Shown here piece after piece: positions 35,855 to 47,800 of a stretch of DNA of 64,000 bases. The position numbers and the translations under genes were made by a program. Positions within the stretch are counted from its first letter, which is position 1. Every line of letters starts with the position of its first letter. The notes beneath the pieces are model-generated. The model did no database searches, was not told the origin of the DNA, and worked only from the letters and a program-made list of their open reading frames with translations. This stretch comes from Dokdonella immobilis. Lineage in GTDB: Bacteria > Pseudomonadota > Gammaproteobacteria > Xanthomonadales > Rhodanobacteraceae. The stretch lies in the NCBI RefSeq assembly GCF_900115085.1, contig NZ_FOVF01000006.1, positions 62,001 through 126,000 on the forward strand, given 5' to 3'.

Positions 35855-37336
35855 ATGACCCTGACGTTCAGCTTGACCCGAGAGACACCCGAAGCCAGCG
35901 AAGCCCCCTGCGTGATCGTCGGCGCCTTTGCCGACGGCACCCTCAGCGCAGCGGCGGCGCGCATCGACGAAGCCTCCTCCGGCACCCTCAAGCGCCTGGT
36001 CGCGAATGGTGACATCACGGCCAAACTGGGCAGCAGCTCGCTCTTGTACGGAGTTGCCGGCACCAAGGCAGGTCGCGTTCTCGTAGTCGGTCTCGGCGAA
36101 AAGGACAAGTTCGACGCCGCGGCCTTCAACCGCGCCGCGCTCGAAGCCGGGCGCGCGCTGCGCGCGATGCCGGTGGCCTCGGCCAGCTCGTGGCTGACCG
36201 AACTCGACGTGCCCGGCCGCGACGAGGCCTGGAAGCTGCGCACGGCCGCCCTCGCCGCCGACCAGCATGCCTACCGCTACACGGCGACCTTCAAGCCCAA
36301 GGACAAGCCGAAGACCCCGCAACTGGAGTCGCTGGCCCTGGCCGGCGAAAATCAGGAACGCGCCCTCAAGGAAGCCGCCGCCATGGCCAGCGGCGTGCGC
36401 TTCGCCCGTGAACTCGGCAACCTGCCACCGAACATCTGCAACCCGGCCTATATCGCCGGACAGGCCAGGGCCTTCGCCGACGCCCACGAGGGCGTGGCCT
36501 GCGAGATCCTCGAGCGCGCCGACATGGAGAAGCTTGGCATGGGCTCCCTGCTCGGGGTCTCGCGCGGCTCGGCAAATCCGCCCAAGCTCGTCGTCCTGCG
36601 CTGGAACGGCGGCAGCGAAGGCGCCAAGCCGTATGTGCTGGTCGGCAAGGGCATCACCTTCGATACCGGTGGCATTTCCCTGAAGCCCGGCGCCGGCATG
36701 GAAGAAATGAAGTTCGACATGTGTGGCGCTGCCGGCATGCTCGGCACCTTCGTCGCCGCCGTCGAACTGGCCCTGCCGGTCAACCTGGTCTGCATCGCCG
36801 CGGCGGTCGAGAACATGCCCGATGGCGACGCCTACCGGCCCAGCGACGTACTCACGAGCATGTCGGGGCAGACCATCGAGGTGCTCAACACCGATGCGGA
36901 AGGCCGCCTGATCCTGTGCGATGCGCTGACCTATGCCCAGCGCTTCGAACCCGAAGTGATCATCGACGCGGCGACCCTGACCGGTGCCTGCGTGGTCGCC
37001 CTCGGCAAGCACGCCAGCGGCCTGATGTCCCAGGACGAGGAACTCGCCGGGCAACTGCTCGATGCCGGCAACCACACGCTCGACCGGGCCTGGCGCCTGC
37101 CGCTCTGGGACGATTACCAGAGCGCGCTCGAATCGGCCTTCGCCGACGTCGCCAACCTCGGTGGAAAATATGCGGGCGCGATCACGGCCGGCTGTTTCCT
37201 GTCGCGCTTCACGACCGGCTATCGCTGGGCCCATCTCGACATCGCCGGCACGGCCTGGAACGAAGGTCGCAAGGGCATGGCGACCGGTCGTCCGGTACCG
37301 CTGCTGACCCAGTACCTGATCGATCGCTGCGCGTGA
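35855..37336 (+). CDS. pepA: Leucyl aminopeptidase PepA
   Basis: 493 residues, an M17 metallo-aminopeptidase. The C-terminal catalytic half has [16 protein letters not shown] (metal-binding Lys/Asp) and the signature NTDAEGRL with a second metal site, plus the KFDMCGAAG stretch. The N-terminal half is the regulatory macro-like domain. It removes N-terminal residues from peptides; in some bacteria it also binds DNA, for example with XerC/D at cer. ATG 35855 fits the family; a GTG at 35816 would add 13 residues. It heads an operon with a small membrane gene and holC. Confidence 0.95.
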   Translation: MTLTFSLTRETPEASEAPCVIVGAFADGTLSAAAARIDEASSGTLKRLVANGDITAKLGSSSLLYGVAGTKAGRVLVVGLGEKDKFDAAAFNRAALEAGRALRAMPVASASSWLTELDVPGRDEAWKLRTAALAADQHAYRYTATFKPKDKPKTPQLESLALAGENQERALKEAAAMASGVRFARELGNLPPNICNPAYIAGQARAFADAHEGVACEILERADMEKLGMGSLLGVSRGSANPPKLVVLRWNGGSEGAKPYVLVGKGITFDTGGISLKPGAGMEEMKFDMCGAAGMLGTFVAAVELALPVNLVCIAAAVENMPDGDAYRPSDVLTSMSGQTIEVLNTDAEGRLILCDALTYAQRFEPEVIIDAATLTGACVVALGKHASGLMSQDEELAGQLLDAGNHTLDRAWRLPLWDDYQSALESAFADVANLGGKYAGAITAGCFLSRFTTGYRWAHLDIAGTAWNEGRKGMATGRPVPLLTQYLIDRCA

Positions 37337-37755
37337 ACGAGATCGTCGACCAGAACCGCAGGCGCAAGCAGGCCGCGATCGCCGGCATGCTCGGCGTGTC
37401 GCTGGTGACCGGCATCGTCGTCACCGCGATGGCGCCGGATCCGGCCGTCGTCGAGGTGCCGATGTGGGTGCAGTTCGTCGCCAACCTGGCCCTGCTGCTG
37501 CTCGGCTTCCGCTGGCTGCAGATCGACAGTGCCGAGCTCGACATCCGGCGCCCGCTGTGGCTCAACATCGGCATCATCCTGCTCGCTGCGGTCTTCGTTC
37601 CGTATTACTTCTACAAGACCCGCCCCGCCGGCGCCCGTGTCGTGCCGATCCTTTCGTTCTTCGGTTTGGTCATCGCCTGCGCCATGGCGTCGGCGGTAGG
37701 CACGGTCCTGATGGCCGCCGTGCAGCCCGGCGCTCCGCCGCCGCCGACGTTCTGA
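37333..37755 (+). CDS. Small membrane protein of unknown function
   Basis: 140 residues from a GTG that overlaps the pepA stop (GTGA). It has four hydrophobic stretches ([74 protein letters not shown]) with a basic start and a short Pro-rich tail. I know no family for it. It is translationally coupled to pepA and five bases from holC, so it is expressed with both. Confidence 0.75.
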   Translation: MNEIVDQNRRRKQAAIAGMLGVSLVTGIVVTAMAPDPAVVEVPMWVQFVANLALLLLGFRWLQIDSAELDIRRPLWLNIGIILLAAVFVPYYFYKTRPAGARVVPILSFFGLVIACAMASAVGTVLMAAVQPGAPPPPTF

Positions 37756-37760
37756 CCCGC

Positions 37761-38183
37761 ATGCCGCGCGCCGACTTCTACCTGATCGACAAGCCGCGCT
37801 TCCGCGAGGATCCGCTGCTGCTGGTCTGCGAACTGGCGCACAGGGCCTTCGCCAGCGAACAGCCGACCCTGATCTTCGCGCGCTCGCAGGACCAGGCCGA
37901 AGCGATCGACGCGCGCCTGTGGGAATTCGACGAAGACGCCTTCATTCCGCACCAGGTCGCGGGCGACGACGACGATGCGATCACCGCCGTGCTGATCGTG
38001 CCGCCCGGCGTCGATGCTGGCGATCGTCCGCTGGCGATCAACCTGCGCGACGATTGCGCGCTCGGCAAGCATGAGCGCGTGCTCGAAGTCGTCGCCGCCG
38101 ATCCGGCCGAGCGCGAAGGCTCGCGCCGCCGCTGGAGTTCCTACAAGCGGCTCGGCTACGAATTGAGCAAGCACGATATGTGA
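37761..38183 (+). CDS. holC: DNA polymerase III chi subunit HolC
   Basis: 140 residues of the HolC family: start [32 protein letters not shown] and the C-terminal [18 protein letters not shown] are typical. Chi links the clamp loader (through psi) to single-strand binding protein at the replication fork. It sits between pepA and valS, the usual gene order of Gammaproteobacteria. The region after it, up to valS, is repeat DNA. Confidence 0.92.
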   Translation: MPRADFYLIDKPRFREDPLLLVCELAHRAFASEQPTLIFARSQDQAEAIDARLWEFDEDAFIPHQVAGDDDDAITAVLIVPPGVDAGDRPLAINLRDDCALGKHERVLEVVAADPAEREGSRRRWSSYKRLGYELSKHDM

Positions 38184-38284
38184 GGGGGCCGGGAATGGGG
38201 AATGGAAGAAGCGGACTCCCCCACGTTCCCCAAGCTCTGCCCTTGATCTTCCCATTCCCTATTCCCCATTCCCGATTCCCGCCC
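38184..38284. repeat. GGGAATG/GGGATTC element (holC-valS)
   Basis: The left arm (38187-38202) and right arm (38244-38282) are inverted heptad arrays of GGGAATG and GGGAATC type. The ends read GGGCCGGGAATGG on the left and the complement pattern just before the valS ATG. It fills the whole gap, so valS lacks a normal leader and its ribosome site lies within the repeat. Confidence 0.85.
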
Positions 38285-41224
38285 ATGGACAAAAGTTTCG
38301 AACCCGGCCAGATCGAACCGAAGTGGTACGCGCAGTGGGAGGCCGCTGGCGCGTTCAAGCCGCATGGCAACGGCAATCCGTACTGCATCCTGCTGCCGCC
38401 GCCGAACGTCACCGGCACCCTGCACATGGGCCATGCCTTCCAGCAGACGATCATGGACGCGCTGTGCCGCTACCAGCGCATGCGCGGTTCGCGCACGCTC
38501 TGGCAGGGCGGCACCGACCATGCCGGCATCGCCACCCAGAAGATCGTCGAGAACCAGCTCGCCGCCCAAGGCAAGACGCGGCACGACCTCGGCCGCGAGA
38601 AGTTCATCGAGCGGGTCTGGGACTGGAAGCAGGAGTCGGGCTCGACCATCAGCAACCAGATGCGCCGGCTCGGCGCCTCGATCGACTGGTCGCGCGAGCG
38701 CTTCACGATGGACGAGGGCCTGTCGGCCGCAGTGCGCCGCGTGTTCGTGCAGTGGTACCGCGACGGCCTGCTCTATCGCGGCCGCCGACTGGTCAACTGG
38801 GACCCGGTGCTGATGACCGCGGTCTCCGACCTCGAGGTCAACAGCGAAGAGAAGGATGGCAGCCTGTGGTCGATCCGCTATCCCGCCAGCGATGGCGGCG
38901 AAGGCCTGGTCGTCGCCACGACGCGTCCAGAAACGATGCTCGGCGACGTTGCCGTGGCCGTGCATCCGGACGACGAACGCTACCAGGCGCTGATCGGCAA
39001 GACCCTCAGGCTGCCGCTGACCGATCGCGAGATCCCGGTCATCGCCGACAGCTATGTCGAACGCGAATTCGGCACCGGCTGCGTCAAGATCACGCCGGCG
39101 CATGATTTCAATGACTATCAGGTCTGGCAACGTCACGTTGATTCAGGCGTATTCGATTCCCTTCCGAGTCGAGGCCTACTCTCGATACTGGACAAGCAAG
39201 CTCGAATTCTCGGAGAGGAAGCGGCGCCGGCGACGAAAAAGCACTCACTCGATCAAGCCGCGGAAGCGGCTTATGCGCAGCTCGAGATTCGCGCGCTGAT
39301 CCCGACGAAGTATTGGGGCAAGTCCACGAAAGACGCGCGGAAGGAGATTGTCGCCGATCTCGAAGCGCTCGGCCTGCTCGTCGAGACGAAGAAACACAAG
39401 TTGCAGGTGCCGATCAGCCAGCGCACCGACGCAGTGATCGAGCCGATGCTGACCGATCAGTGGTTCCTCGACCTGACCAGCGAAACGCGCGTCGACGGCA
39501 AGCCGGGTCCGGGCGGACGCAAGGCGATCACCGAACCGGCGCTCGAAGCCGTGCGCGGCGGTGCGATCCGTTTCGTGCCGGAGAACTGGTCAAGCACGTA
39601 TACGCAGTGGCTCGACAACATCCAGGACTGGTGCGTCAGCCGGCAGCTCTGGTGGGGCCATCGCATCCCGGCCTGGTTCGACGAGGCCGGCAACATCTTC
39701 GTCGGTGAAGACGAGGCCGACGCCCTGGCCCATGCCGAGGTCGAACCGGTCGGCGCGCTGCGCCAGGACGAGGACGTGCTCGACACCTGGTTCTCCTCGG
39801 CGCTGTGGCCGTTCTCGACCATGGGCTGGCCGGCCATGGGCGCGGTCAGCGAAAATGGTCATGTCGTCGCCGACTGGTCGCAGGACCAGGCCTTCATCCC
39901 GAGCGCGGTGCTCGTCACCGGCTTCGACATCATCTTCTTCTGGGTCGCGCGCATGGTCATGGCGACTCAATACTTCACTGGCAAGGTGCCTTTCCGCGAG
40001 GTCTACATCAATGCCATCGTGCGCGATGCCGAAGGCCAGAAGATGTCGAAGTCCAAGGGCAACACGATCGACCCGCTCGACCTGATCGACGGCATCGACC
40101 TCGAATCGCTGGTCCGGAAATCGACCGCCTCGCTGCTCATTCCGCAGGTGCGCGAGAAGGTCGAAAAGCGCATCCGCAAGGACTATCCCGACGGCATCGC
40201 CGCGGTCGGCACCGATGCCATGCGCTTCACCTTCGCCGCCCTGGCGACCTACGGGCGCACGATAAACTTCGACCTCAAGCGCGCCGAGGGCTACAAGAAC
40301 TTCTGCAACAAGCTCTGGAATGCGGCGCGTTTCGTGCTGATGAACGTCGAATCGACCGAACCCGGCACGGCCTTGCCGGCGACCGCTGCCGAACAATGGA
40401 TCCTGTCGCGACTGGCGGCCACGCTCGACGAAATCGAAACGCAGTTCGCGACCTATCGATTCGACCTGGTCGCCCAGGCTCTCTACGAGTTCGTCTGGAA
40501 CGACTACTGCGACTGGTTCCTCGAACTGAGCAAGCCGGCCCTCAATGGCGGCGACGCCGAGGCGGTCAGCTCGACCCGGCACACCCTGATGCGCGTGCTT
40601 GAAGCGATCCTGCGCGCCCTGCACCCGATCACCCCGTTCATCACCGAGGAAATCTGGCACAACGTCGCGCCGCGCCTCGGCATCAGCGGCGATTCGGTGG
40701 CCCAGCGCCCCTACCCGCGCAGCGTCGAATTCACCCCGGGTGTCGATGCCCGGGCCGTGGCCGACATCGAGTGGCTGAAGTCGGTGCTCGGCGAAGTCCG
40801 CCGCATCCGCAGCGAAATGAATATCGCCCCGGGCAAGCAGATCCCGCTGCTGTTCGCCCGCGGCAGTGCCGGCGATCGCCCGCGCATCGAGCGCTTCGCC
40901 GGCCAGATCGCGTTCCTGGCCCGTACCGAATCGCAGCGCTGGCTGGCCGATGGCGAACAGGAGCCGGCCTCGGCATCGGCCATCGTCGGCGAGCTGCGGG
41001 TGCTGATCCCGCTCGCCGGCCTGATCGACCTCGACGCTGAAAAGGCCCGCCTCGGCAAGGAAATAAAGCGCGTCGAAGGCGAGATCGTCAAATGCAACGG
41101 CAAGCTCGGCAACGCGACCTTCGTCGCCAACGCCCCGGCCGCGGTGGTCGAACAGGAACGCCAGCGCCTGGCTGATTTCACGACCACGCTGAATGGACTG
41201 CTGGAGCAGCTGGGGCGGCTCTGA
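38285..41224 (+). CDS. valS: Valyl-tRNA synthetase ValS
   Basis: 979 residues, a class I synthetase. HIGH is HMGH ([16 protein letters not shown]) and KMSKS is QKMSKSKGN. The editing domain with [10 protein letters not shown] and the anticodon-binding part are present; the C-terminal coiled coil ([20 protein letters not shown]) is normal. One segment is unlike the rest: 39136-39325, in the CP1 (editing) domain, reads as an unusual stretch with less GC and a different codon choice, and the usual GLDRF motif is GKSTKD. It is in frame and motifs outside it are intact. Confidence 0.95.
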   Translation: MDKSFEPGQIEPKWYAQWEAAGAFKPHGNGNPYCILLPPPNVTGTLHMGHAFQQTIMDALCRYQRMRGSRTLWQGGTDHAGIATQKIVENQLAAQGKTRHDLGREKFIERVWDWKQESGSTISNQMRRLGASIDWSRERFTMDEGLSAAVRRVFVQWYRDGLLYRGRRLVNWDPVLMTAVSDLEVNSEEKDGSLWSIRYPASDGGEGLVVATTRPETMLGDVAVAVHPDDERYQALIGKTLRLPLTDREIPVIADSYVEREFGTGCVKITPAHDFNDYQVWQRHVDSGVFDSLPSRGLLSILDKQARILGEEAAPATKKHSLDQAAEAAYAQLEIRALIPTKYWGKSTKDARKEIVADLEALGLLVETKKHKLQVPISQRTDAVIEPMLTDQWFLDLTSETRVDGKPGPGGRKAITEPALEAVRGGAIRFVPENWSSTYTQWLDNIQDWCVSRQLWWGHRIPAWFDEAGNIFVGEDEADALAHAEVEPVGALRQDEDVLDTWFSSALWPFSTMGWPAMGAVSENGHVVADWSQDQAFIPSAVLVTGFDIIFFWVARMVMATQYFTGKVPFREVYINAIVRDAEGQKMSKSKGNTIDPLDLIDGIDLESLVRKSTASLLIPQVREKVEKRIRKDYPDGIAAVGTDAMRFTFAALATYGRTINFDLKRAEGYKNFCNKLWNAARFVLMNVESTEPGTALPATAAEQWILSRLAATLDEIETQFATYRFDLVAQALYEFVWNDYCDWFLELSKPALNGGDAEAVSSTRHTLMRVLEAILRALHPITPFITEEIWHNVAPRLGISGDSVAQRPYPRSVEFTPGVDARAVADIEWLKSVLGEVRRIRSEMNIAPGKQIPLLFARGSAGDRPRIERFAGQIAFLARTESQRWLADGEQEPASASAIVGELRVLIPLAGLIDLDAEKARLGKEIKRVEGEIVKCNGKLGNATFVANAPAAVVEQERQRLADFTTTLNGLLEQLGRL

Positions 41225-41227
41225 AGA

Positions 41228-41360
41228 GCCGGGAATGGGGAATAGGGAATCGGGAGCGGCCCTACCAATTTGGCCTTCAGCCGAGGGCGCAAACCCTCGG
41301 GCGCGCCATGGGGTGCCGCTTCCAACCATTCCCTATTCTCCACTCCCCATTCCCGGCCCC
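41228..41360. repeat. GGGAATG-type element (valS-ettA)
   Basis: The left arm (41228-41255) and right arm (41326-41360) are inverted arrays of GGGAATG/GGGAATA/GGGAATC heptads around a core of about 70 bases. The core contains a seven-base hairpin (41281-41300, CCGAGGG with CCCTCGG). The outer edges again read GCCGGGAATG and CATTCCCGGC. Confidence 0.85.
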
Positions 41361-41465
41361 CTGCCGCCCCGCCCCCGGATCGGCGATAATCCGCAGTCCC
41401 CTTTTCCCTGACCGACAGCCCTGGCCTCGCGGCCGCGTCGGCATCGCCCCACACCCGGAGTTGGC

Positions 41466-43127
<1,662 letters not shown>

Positions 43128-43130
43128 AAG

Positions 43131-43300
43131 CGGGGATTCGGGATGACCAGCCTTTCGGCTGTTGAAAACCGGGATTCGGGATTTGAAAGAGCCAAGCCTC
43201 GCCGTTGGTTGGAGAGCCGGATGGCCGGGTGGTAGGTTTTTCGGGGGATATGGCGCTTTTCGCTATTGTCGAATCCCGAATCCCGAATCTCGAATCCCGG
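43131..43300. repeat. GGGATTC-type element (ettA-pyrF)
   Basis: Short left arrays (43131-43144 and 43169-43184) and a longer inverted array at 43269-43300 consist of GGGATTC heptads with GAGATTC variants. The core of about 85 bases differs from the others. The right array is in frame with pyrF and gives a false N-terminal extension. Confidence 0.8.
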
Positions 43301-43340
43301 TCGTCCAAAGGCCAAGTCCCCCAAGTTCGTGGAAAACTGC

Positions 43341-44171
43341 ATGACGACCTTCATCGAATCCCTCCAGGCTGCCTGGCAGCGCAACCGCTCGCTGGTCTGC
43401 GTCGGCCTCGATCCGGAGCCGGCGCGTTTGCCGACGCGATTCGCCGGCGACGACGATGCGGTGTTTGCTTTCTGCCGCGACATCGTCGATGCCACCGCCG
43501 ACCTGGTCTGCTGCTTCAAGCCGCAAATTGCGCACTTCGCGGCGCTAGGGGCGGAGGGCGCTCTGCAACGCCTGATCGCCCATATCCATGCCCGGCAGCC
43601 CGGGGTGCCGGTCATCCTCGATGCCAAGCGCGGCGATATCGGCTCGACTGCCGAGCACTATGCCCGCGAGGCCTTCGAGCGCTACGGGGCCGATGCGGTG
43701 ACGCTGAATCCCTATCTTGGCCGCGACAGCCTGCAGCCGTTCCTCGATCGCGCCGACAAGGGCGCCGTCATCCTCTGCCGAACCTCCAATCCCGGTGCCG
43801 GCGACCTGCAGGATCTCGATGTCGGCGGCATGCCGCTTTACCAGCGCGTGGCCGAACGCGTGGCTCACGAGTGGAACGGCAATGGCAATTGCCTGCTGGT
43901 CACCGGCGCCACCTACCCCAGCCAGCTCGCCGAAGTGCGCCGCATCGTCGGCGACATGCCGCTGCTGGTCCCCGGGATCGGCGCCCAGGGCGGTGACGTC
44001 GAGGCCGTGCTCGGGCATGGCCAGGCCAGCGATGGCGCGGGCCTGCTGATCAGTTCATCGCGCGCCATCCTCTACGCGAGTGCCGCGGACGATTTCGCCG
44101 CTGCGGCGCGGCAGGCGACGCTTGCCCTGCGCGATGAAATCAATCGCCATCGCCGCATGCCCACCGACTAG
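43341..44171 (+). CDS. pyrF: Orotidine 5'-phosphate decarboxylase PyrF (type 2)
   Basis: 276 residues. It makes UMP from OMP. Motifs: [20 protein letters not shown], the catalytic [11 protein letters not shown] (Lys and Asp), TLNPYLG and PGIGAQGGD near the C-terminus. The length and sequence fit the group-2 family (UMPS-like PyrF in Mycobacterium and others) rather than the 230-residue E. coli type. ATG 43341 is chosen because the longer frame runs into the repeat. It is followed nine bases later by coaE. Confidence 0.94.
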   Translation: MTTFIESLQAAWQRNRSLVCVGLDPEPARLPTRFAGDDDAVFAFCRDIVDATADLVCCFKPQIAHFAALGAEGALQRLIAHIHARQPGVPVILDAKRGDIGSTAEHYAREAFERYGADAVTLNPYLGRDSLQPFLDRADKGAVILCRTSNPGAGDLQDLDVGGMPLYQRVAERVAHEWNGNGNCLLVTGATYPSQLAEVRRIVGDMPLLVPGIGAQGGDVEAVLGHGQASDGAGLLISSSRAILYASAADDFAAAARQATLALRDEINRHRRMPTD

Positions 44172-44180
44172 GCAGACAAC

Positions 44181-44774
44181 ATGTTTACCGTAGCCCTGAC
44201 CGGCGGCATCGCCTCGGGAAAGTCGACCGTCGAACGCCGCTTCGCCCTGCGTGGGGTCGGCATCATCGATGCCGACGTTATCGCCCACGAAGTGGTCGCG
44301 CCGGGAACGCCCGGCCTGGCCGAAATCGTCGAGGCCTTCGGCGAAGGGGTCCTCGCCGCGGATGGTTCGCTCGACCGCAAGGCCATGCGGAAGCGGGTCT
44401 TCGCCGATGCGGAGGCCCGTCGCCGCCTTGAACGGATCGTGCATCCCCGCGTCCGCCATGCCATGCAGGAGGCGCTCAGCAACATGCGCGGCACCTATTG
44501 CCTGGTGGTGGTTCCGCTGTTCGTCGAAACGGGTGAATACGGCTGGGTCGATCGCGTGCTCGTCGTCGACGTCGATCGGTCGACCCAGATCGCCCGCCTG
44601 CTCAAGCGTGACGGCATCACGCCCGAGCTTGCCGAAGCGATGCTCGACGCCCAGGCCACGCGCGAACAGCGCCTGGCGGTGGCCGACGACGTAATCGACA
44701 ACACCTCCGACCTCGAGGCGCTCGACGCCGCCGTGGATGCATTGCACGAGAGATACCTCGTGTTGGCCGACTGA
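44181..44774 (+). CDS. coaE: Dephospho-CoA kinase CoaE
   Basis: 197 residues. The P-loop is GGIASGKST, followed by IIDADVIAHEVVAPG (CoA-binding region), RIVHPRVR and VVPLFVETG, with the lid residues LLKRDGIT. It adds the last phosphate of coenzyme A. The family is usually 195-205 residues long, so it is complete. It is the last + strand gene before the minus-strand surface protein genes; the terminator between may serve both directions only weakly on this side. Confidence 0.95.
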   Translation: MFTVALTGGIASGKSTVERRFALRGVGIIDADVIAHEVVAPGTPGLAEIVEAFGEGVLAADGSLDRKAMRKRVFADAEARRRLERIVHPRVRHAMQEALSNMRGTYCLVVVPLFVETGEYGWVDRVLVVDVDRSTQIARLLKRDGITPELAEAMLDAQATREQRLAVADDVIDNTSDLEALDAAVDALHERYLVLAD

Positions 44775-44829
44775 GCTGCGCGATCCGCTCCTGGGCCAGT
44801 GTCCCGTGGCCCTGGCGGAACCACCCCGG

Positions 44830-44861
44830 AAAAAAGGCCAGGCATCGGACGATGCCTGGCC
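44830..44861 (-). terminator. Rho-independent terminator
   Basis: A perfect 12-base stem (44836-44847 with 44850-44861) closed by a two-base GA gap is followed on the minus strand by six T (44830-44835). It lies about 28 bp after the stop of the giant surface protein gene. Confidence 0.85.
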
Positions 44862-44888
44862 GTCGAGTCCTGGCGGTATGCGCCTTCC

Positions 44889-47800
44889 CTATCGGCGAAT
44901 GGCACGCTCGCGCCGATACCAGATCGCGATCAGACCCACTGCCAGCAGGAACAGACCGAGCGGGCCCAGCGCCGGAATGTTCTGCGCAATCAGGAATCCG
45001 GTCGGATCGGCCAGTCCCGGTGCGGCTGGATTGTCGGTCAGCGCACTGGCATCGTTGTTGCCGTCGCCATTGGAGTCGTAGTTGATCGTGCCCTGGTTGT
45101 CGACCTGGCCGAAGGCGCCGGCATTGACCGTGGCGTTGATCGTGATCGTTACGCTCCCTGCGGCCGCGATTGCGCCGTTCCAGCTCACCGTGTTGCCGGC
45201 ATTGGTCACGGCCCCGGAACTGGCTGAGGCCGAACCAAACGTGACCTGGCTCGGCAGCACATCGACGAACTCATCGCCCGGATTGTCGGCCTGCGAACCC
45301 GGCCCGGCGTTGTTCAGCACGATCGTGTAGACGATCGCACCACCCGGAATGGTCGCGCCGCTGACCGACTTCGTGCCGCTCACGCCGGCGCCGGCGATTA
45401 CCGTGGTCGTGTCGGTCGCCGAATTGTTGCCGGGCGTCGGATCGGTCGCACCGGCGGGGACGGCCACGGTGGCCGTATTCGAGATCACCGTTCCGCTCGG
45501 CGTGGCGAGGGCCACGGTGCAGGTCGCCGTATGCGTCACGCTGGCCCCGGACGGCAGGTTGACGCTGTCGCTGATATTGCCCGAGCCGGTTGCCGTGCAG
45601 GTGCCGCCGCCTGTGCCGGTGCACGTCCAGGTGCAGGTCAACGCCGCCGGGAAGGTATCGGCAACGGTCGCCCCGGCAATCGCCTGCGGCCCTGCATTGC
45701 TGCTGACGATCGTATAGGTCGAGTTGGCGCCTGCCGCGACCGTCGTCTGGCCGTCGGTCTTGGTGATCGAAAGGTCGGCGAGCACGGACAGGGCATCGGT
45801 ATCGGTGGCGCTGTTGTTGCCCGGAGTCGGATCGCTGACACCACCTGGCGCCGTCACCGTTGCGGTATTCGACAGGCTGCCCGTCGCCGCTGCGGAAATC
45901 GAGCAAGTTGCCGTATGCGTCGTGCTGGCGCCTGCCGGCAAGTTGACGATGTCGCTGATGTTGCCCGTGCCGGACGCGGTGCAGGTTCCGCCGCCCGCAC
46001 CCACGCAGGTCCAGGTGCAGGCCAGTGCGGCCGGGAAGGTGTCGGAGACCGTGCTGCCCGCGGCATTGCTCGGGCCGGCATTGCTGGCGGTGATCGTGTA
46101 GGTCACGCTGCCACCGGGCGTCGCCGTGGTCACACCGTCGGTCTTGGTCACGGCGAGATCGGCCTGCGGGGTCAGCGTGTCGGTGTCGGTCGCCGAATTG
46201 TTGCCCGGTGTCGGATCGGTGATCGCGCTGCTGATCGTAGCCGTGTTGCTCAGGCTTCCGGTCGCCGAAGCCGCAACGGCACAACTGGCCGTGTAGGTGA
46301 CGCTGCCACCGGCGGGCAGGTTGACTGGATCGCTGATGTTGCCCGAGCCGGAGGCCGTACAGGTACCGCCGCCCGCTCCCACGCAGGTCCAGGTGCAGGT
46401 CAGTGCCGCCGGGAACGTATCGGCGACCGTGCTGACCGGAGCATTGCTCGGGCCGGCATTGCTGGCGGTGATCGTGTAGGTCACGCTGCCACCCGGCGTC
46501 GCCGTGGTAACGCCGTCGGTCTTGGTTACGGCGAGATCCGCCTGCGGGGTCAGCGTGTCGGTGTCGGTGGCCGAGTTGTTGCCCGGCGTCGGGTCGGTGA
46601 TCGCGCTGCTGATCGTCGCCGTATTGCTCAGGCTTCCGGTCGCCGAAGCCGCGATGCTGCAACTGGCGGTGTAGGTGACGCTACCGCCGACAGGCAGATC
46701 GACCGCGCCATCACTGATGTTGCCCGAGCCGGCCGCCGTGCAGGTGCCGCCGCCCGCACCCACGCAGGTCCATGTGCAGGTTTCGCTGGCCGGGAACGTG
46801 TCGGCAATCGTCGCGCCACTGACCGGATCCGGGCCGGCATTGCTGCCCGTGATCGTATAGGTCACGCTGCCGCCCGGGATCGCCGTCGTCACACCATCGG
46901 TCTTGGTGATCGAAAGATCCGCAGACAGCGCACGGCATCCGGTGACGCTGACGTCGTCGATGCCGACACCCGAGAAATTGACCGTGGTGTCGCTGTCCAG
47001 ATGGAAGCGCAGTTCGGCGTTCAGTCCGGCCAGACTGTCCGCTCGGCGCGACATGACGCCCCAGCCGTAGCTGCCACCGATGTTCGCCTGCGGATTTCCG
47101 GTACCGGCGGAGGCGCTGATCGGTGTCGGATCAAGCCACTCGTACAGACGCACGGGGGTCGCGCCGCCAACCTGTTGCGCGTCGACGAAATAGTGGTCGA
47201 AATTCGCCGTTTCGACCTGGTGCCGCTGAGCCCAGCTCACCACGATAGGCGCTGAAAGACCGGAGAGGTTGATATTCGGGGACAGCAGATCCTGATTCGA
47301 GGATGCGTTGTAATTATTGTCGAGGTCGGTCTTCCAGCAGCTCGTCCCGCTGTTGCAGGTATTGAACGCCGCCAATGGATTGGCCGTCGTGGTCGCCGCC
47401 GTCGCTGGTGTTCCGAGTTCCCACTCGTCTTGTGCACCCGAATGCGTGAAGCCCGCGGCACCGGACTCGAAGTCCGTCGCGTACACGGTCTGAACCGCGA
47501 AGCCCGACGGGCAGGCCGGCGGCGGCGGCGCCTCGCAGATGCGCAACGACCACGAGGTCAGCGTTCCGCCATTGGCTCCTGCCGTGTCATCACGCAGGTC
47601 CAGCGTCCAGGTTCCTCCCGCATTCTCGCCATCGTAGGCTGCGAGCCGATAGGCGCCCGAGGTGCTCGCCGTGCCGGCCGTCGAATTGTTTTCGGGCTTC
47701 AATTGAAGGCCTTTCAGGACCGTGAAGGCAGGGGTGACACCGGCCTCGTCGTCGAAGACGACATCCATCTGGGTCTGGCCACCAGTGGCCGCCGCGCCGA

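Noticed and set aside
36721-37332. Separate frame overlapping the 3' half of pepA
   Set aside because: It only exposes the upstream part of the frame used by the small membrane protein; pepA is the real gene there.
43266-43340. Longer N-terminus for PyrF starting in the repeat
   Set aside because: The added residues come only from the heptad array; ATG 43341 fits the family start.
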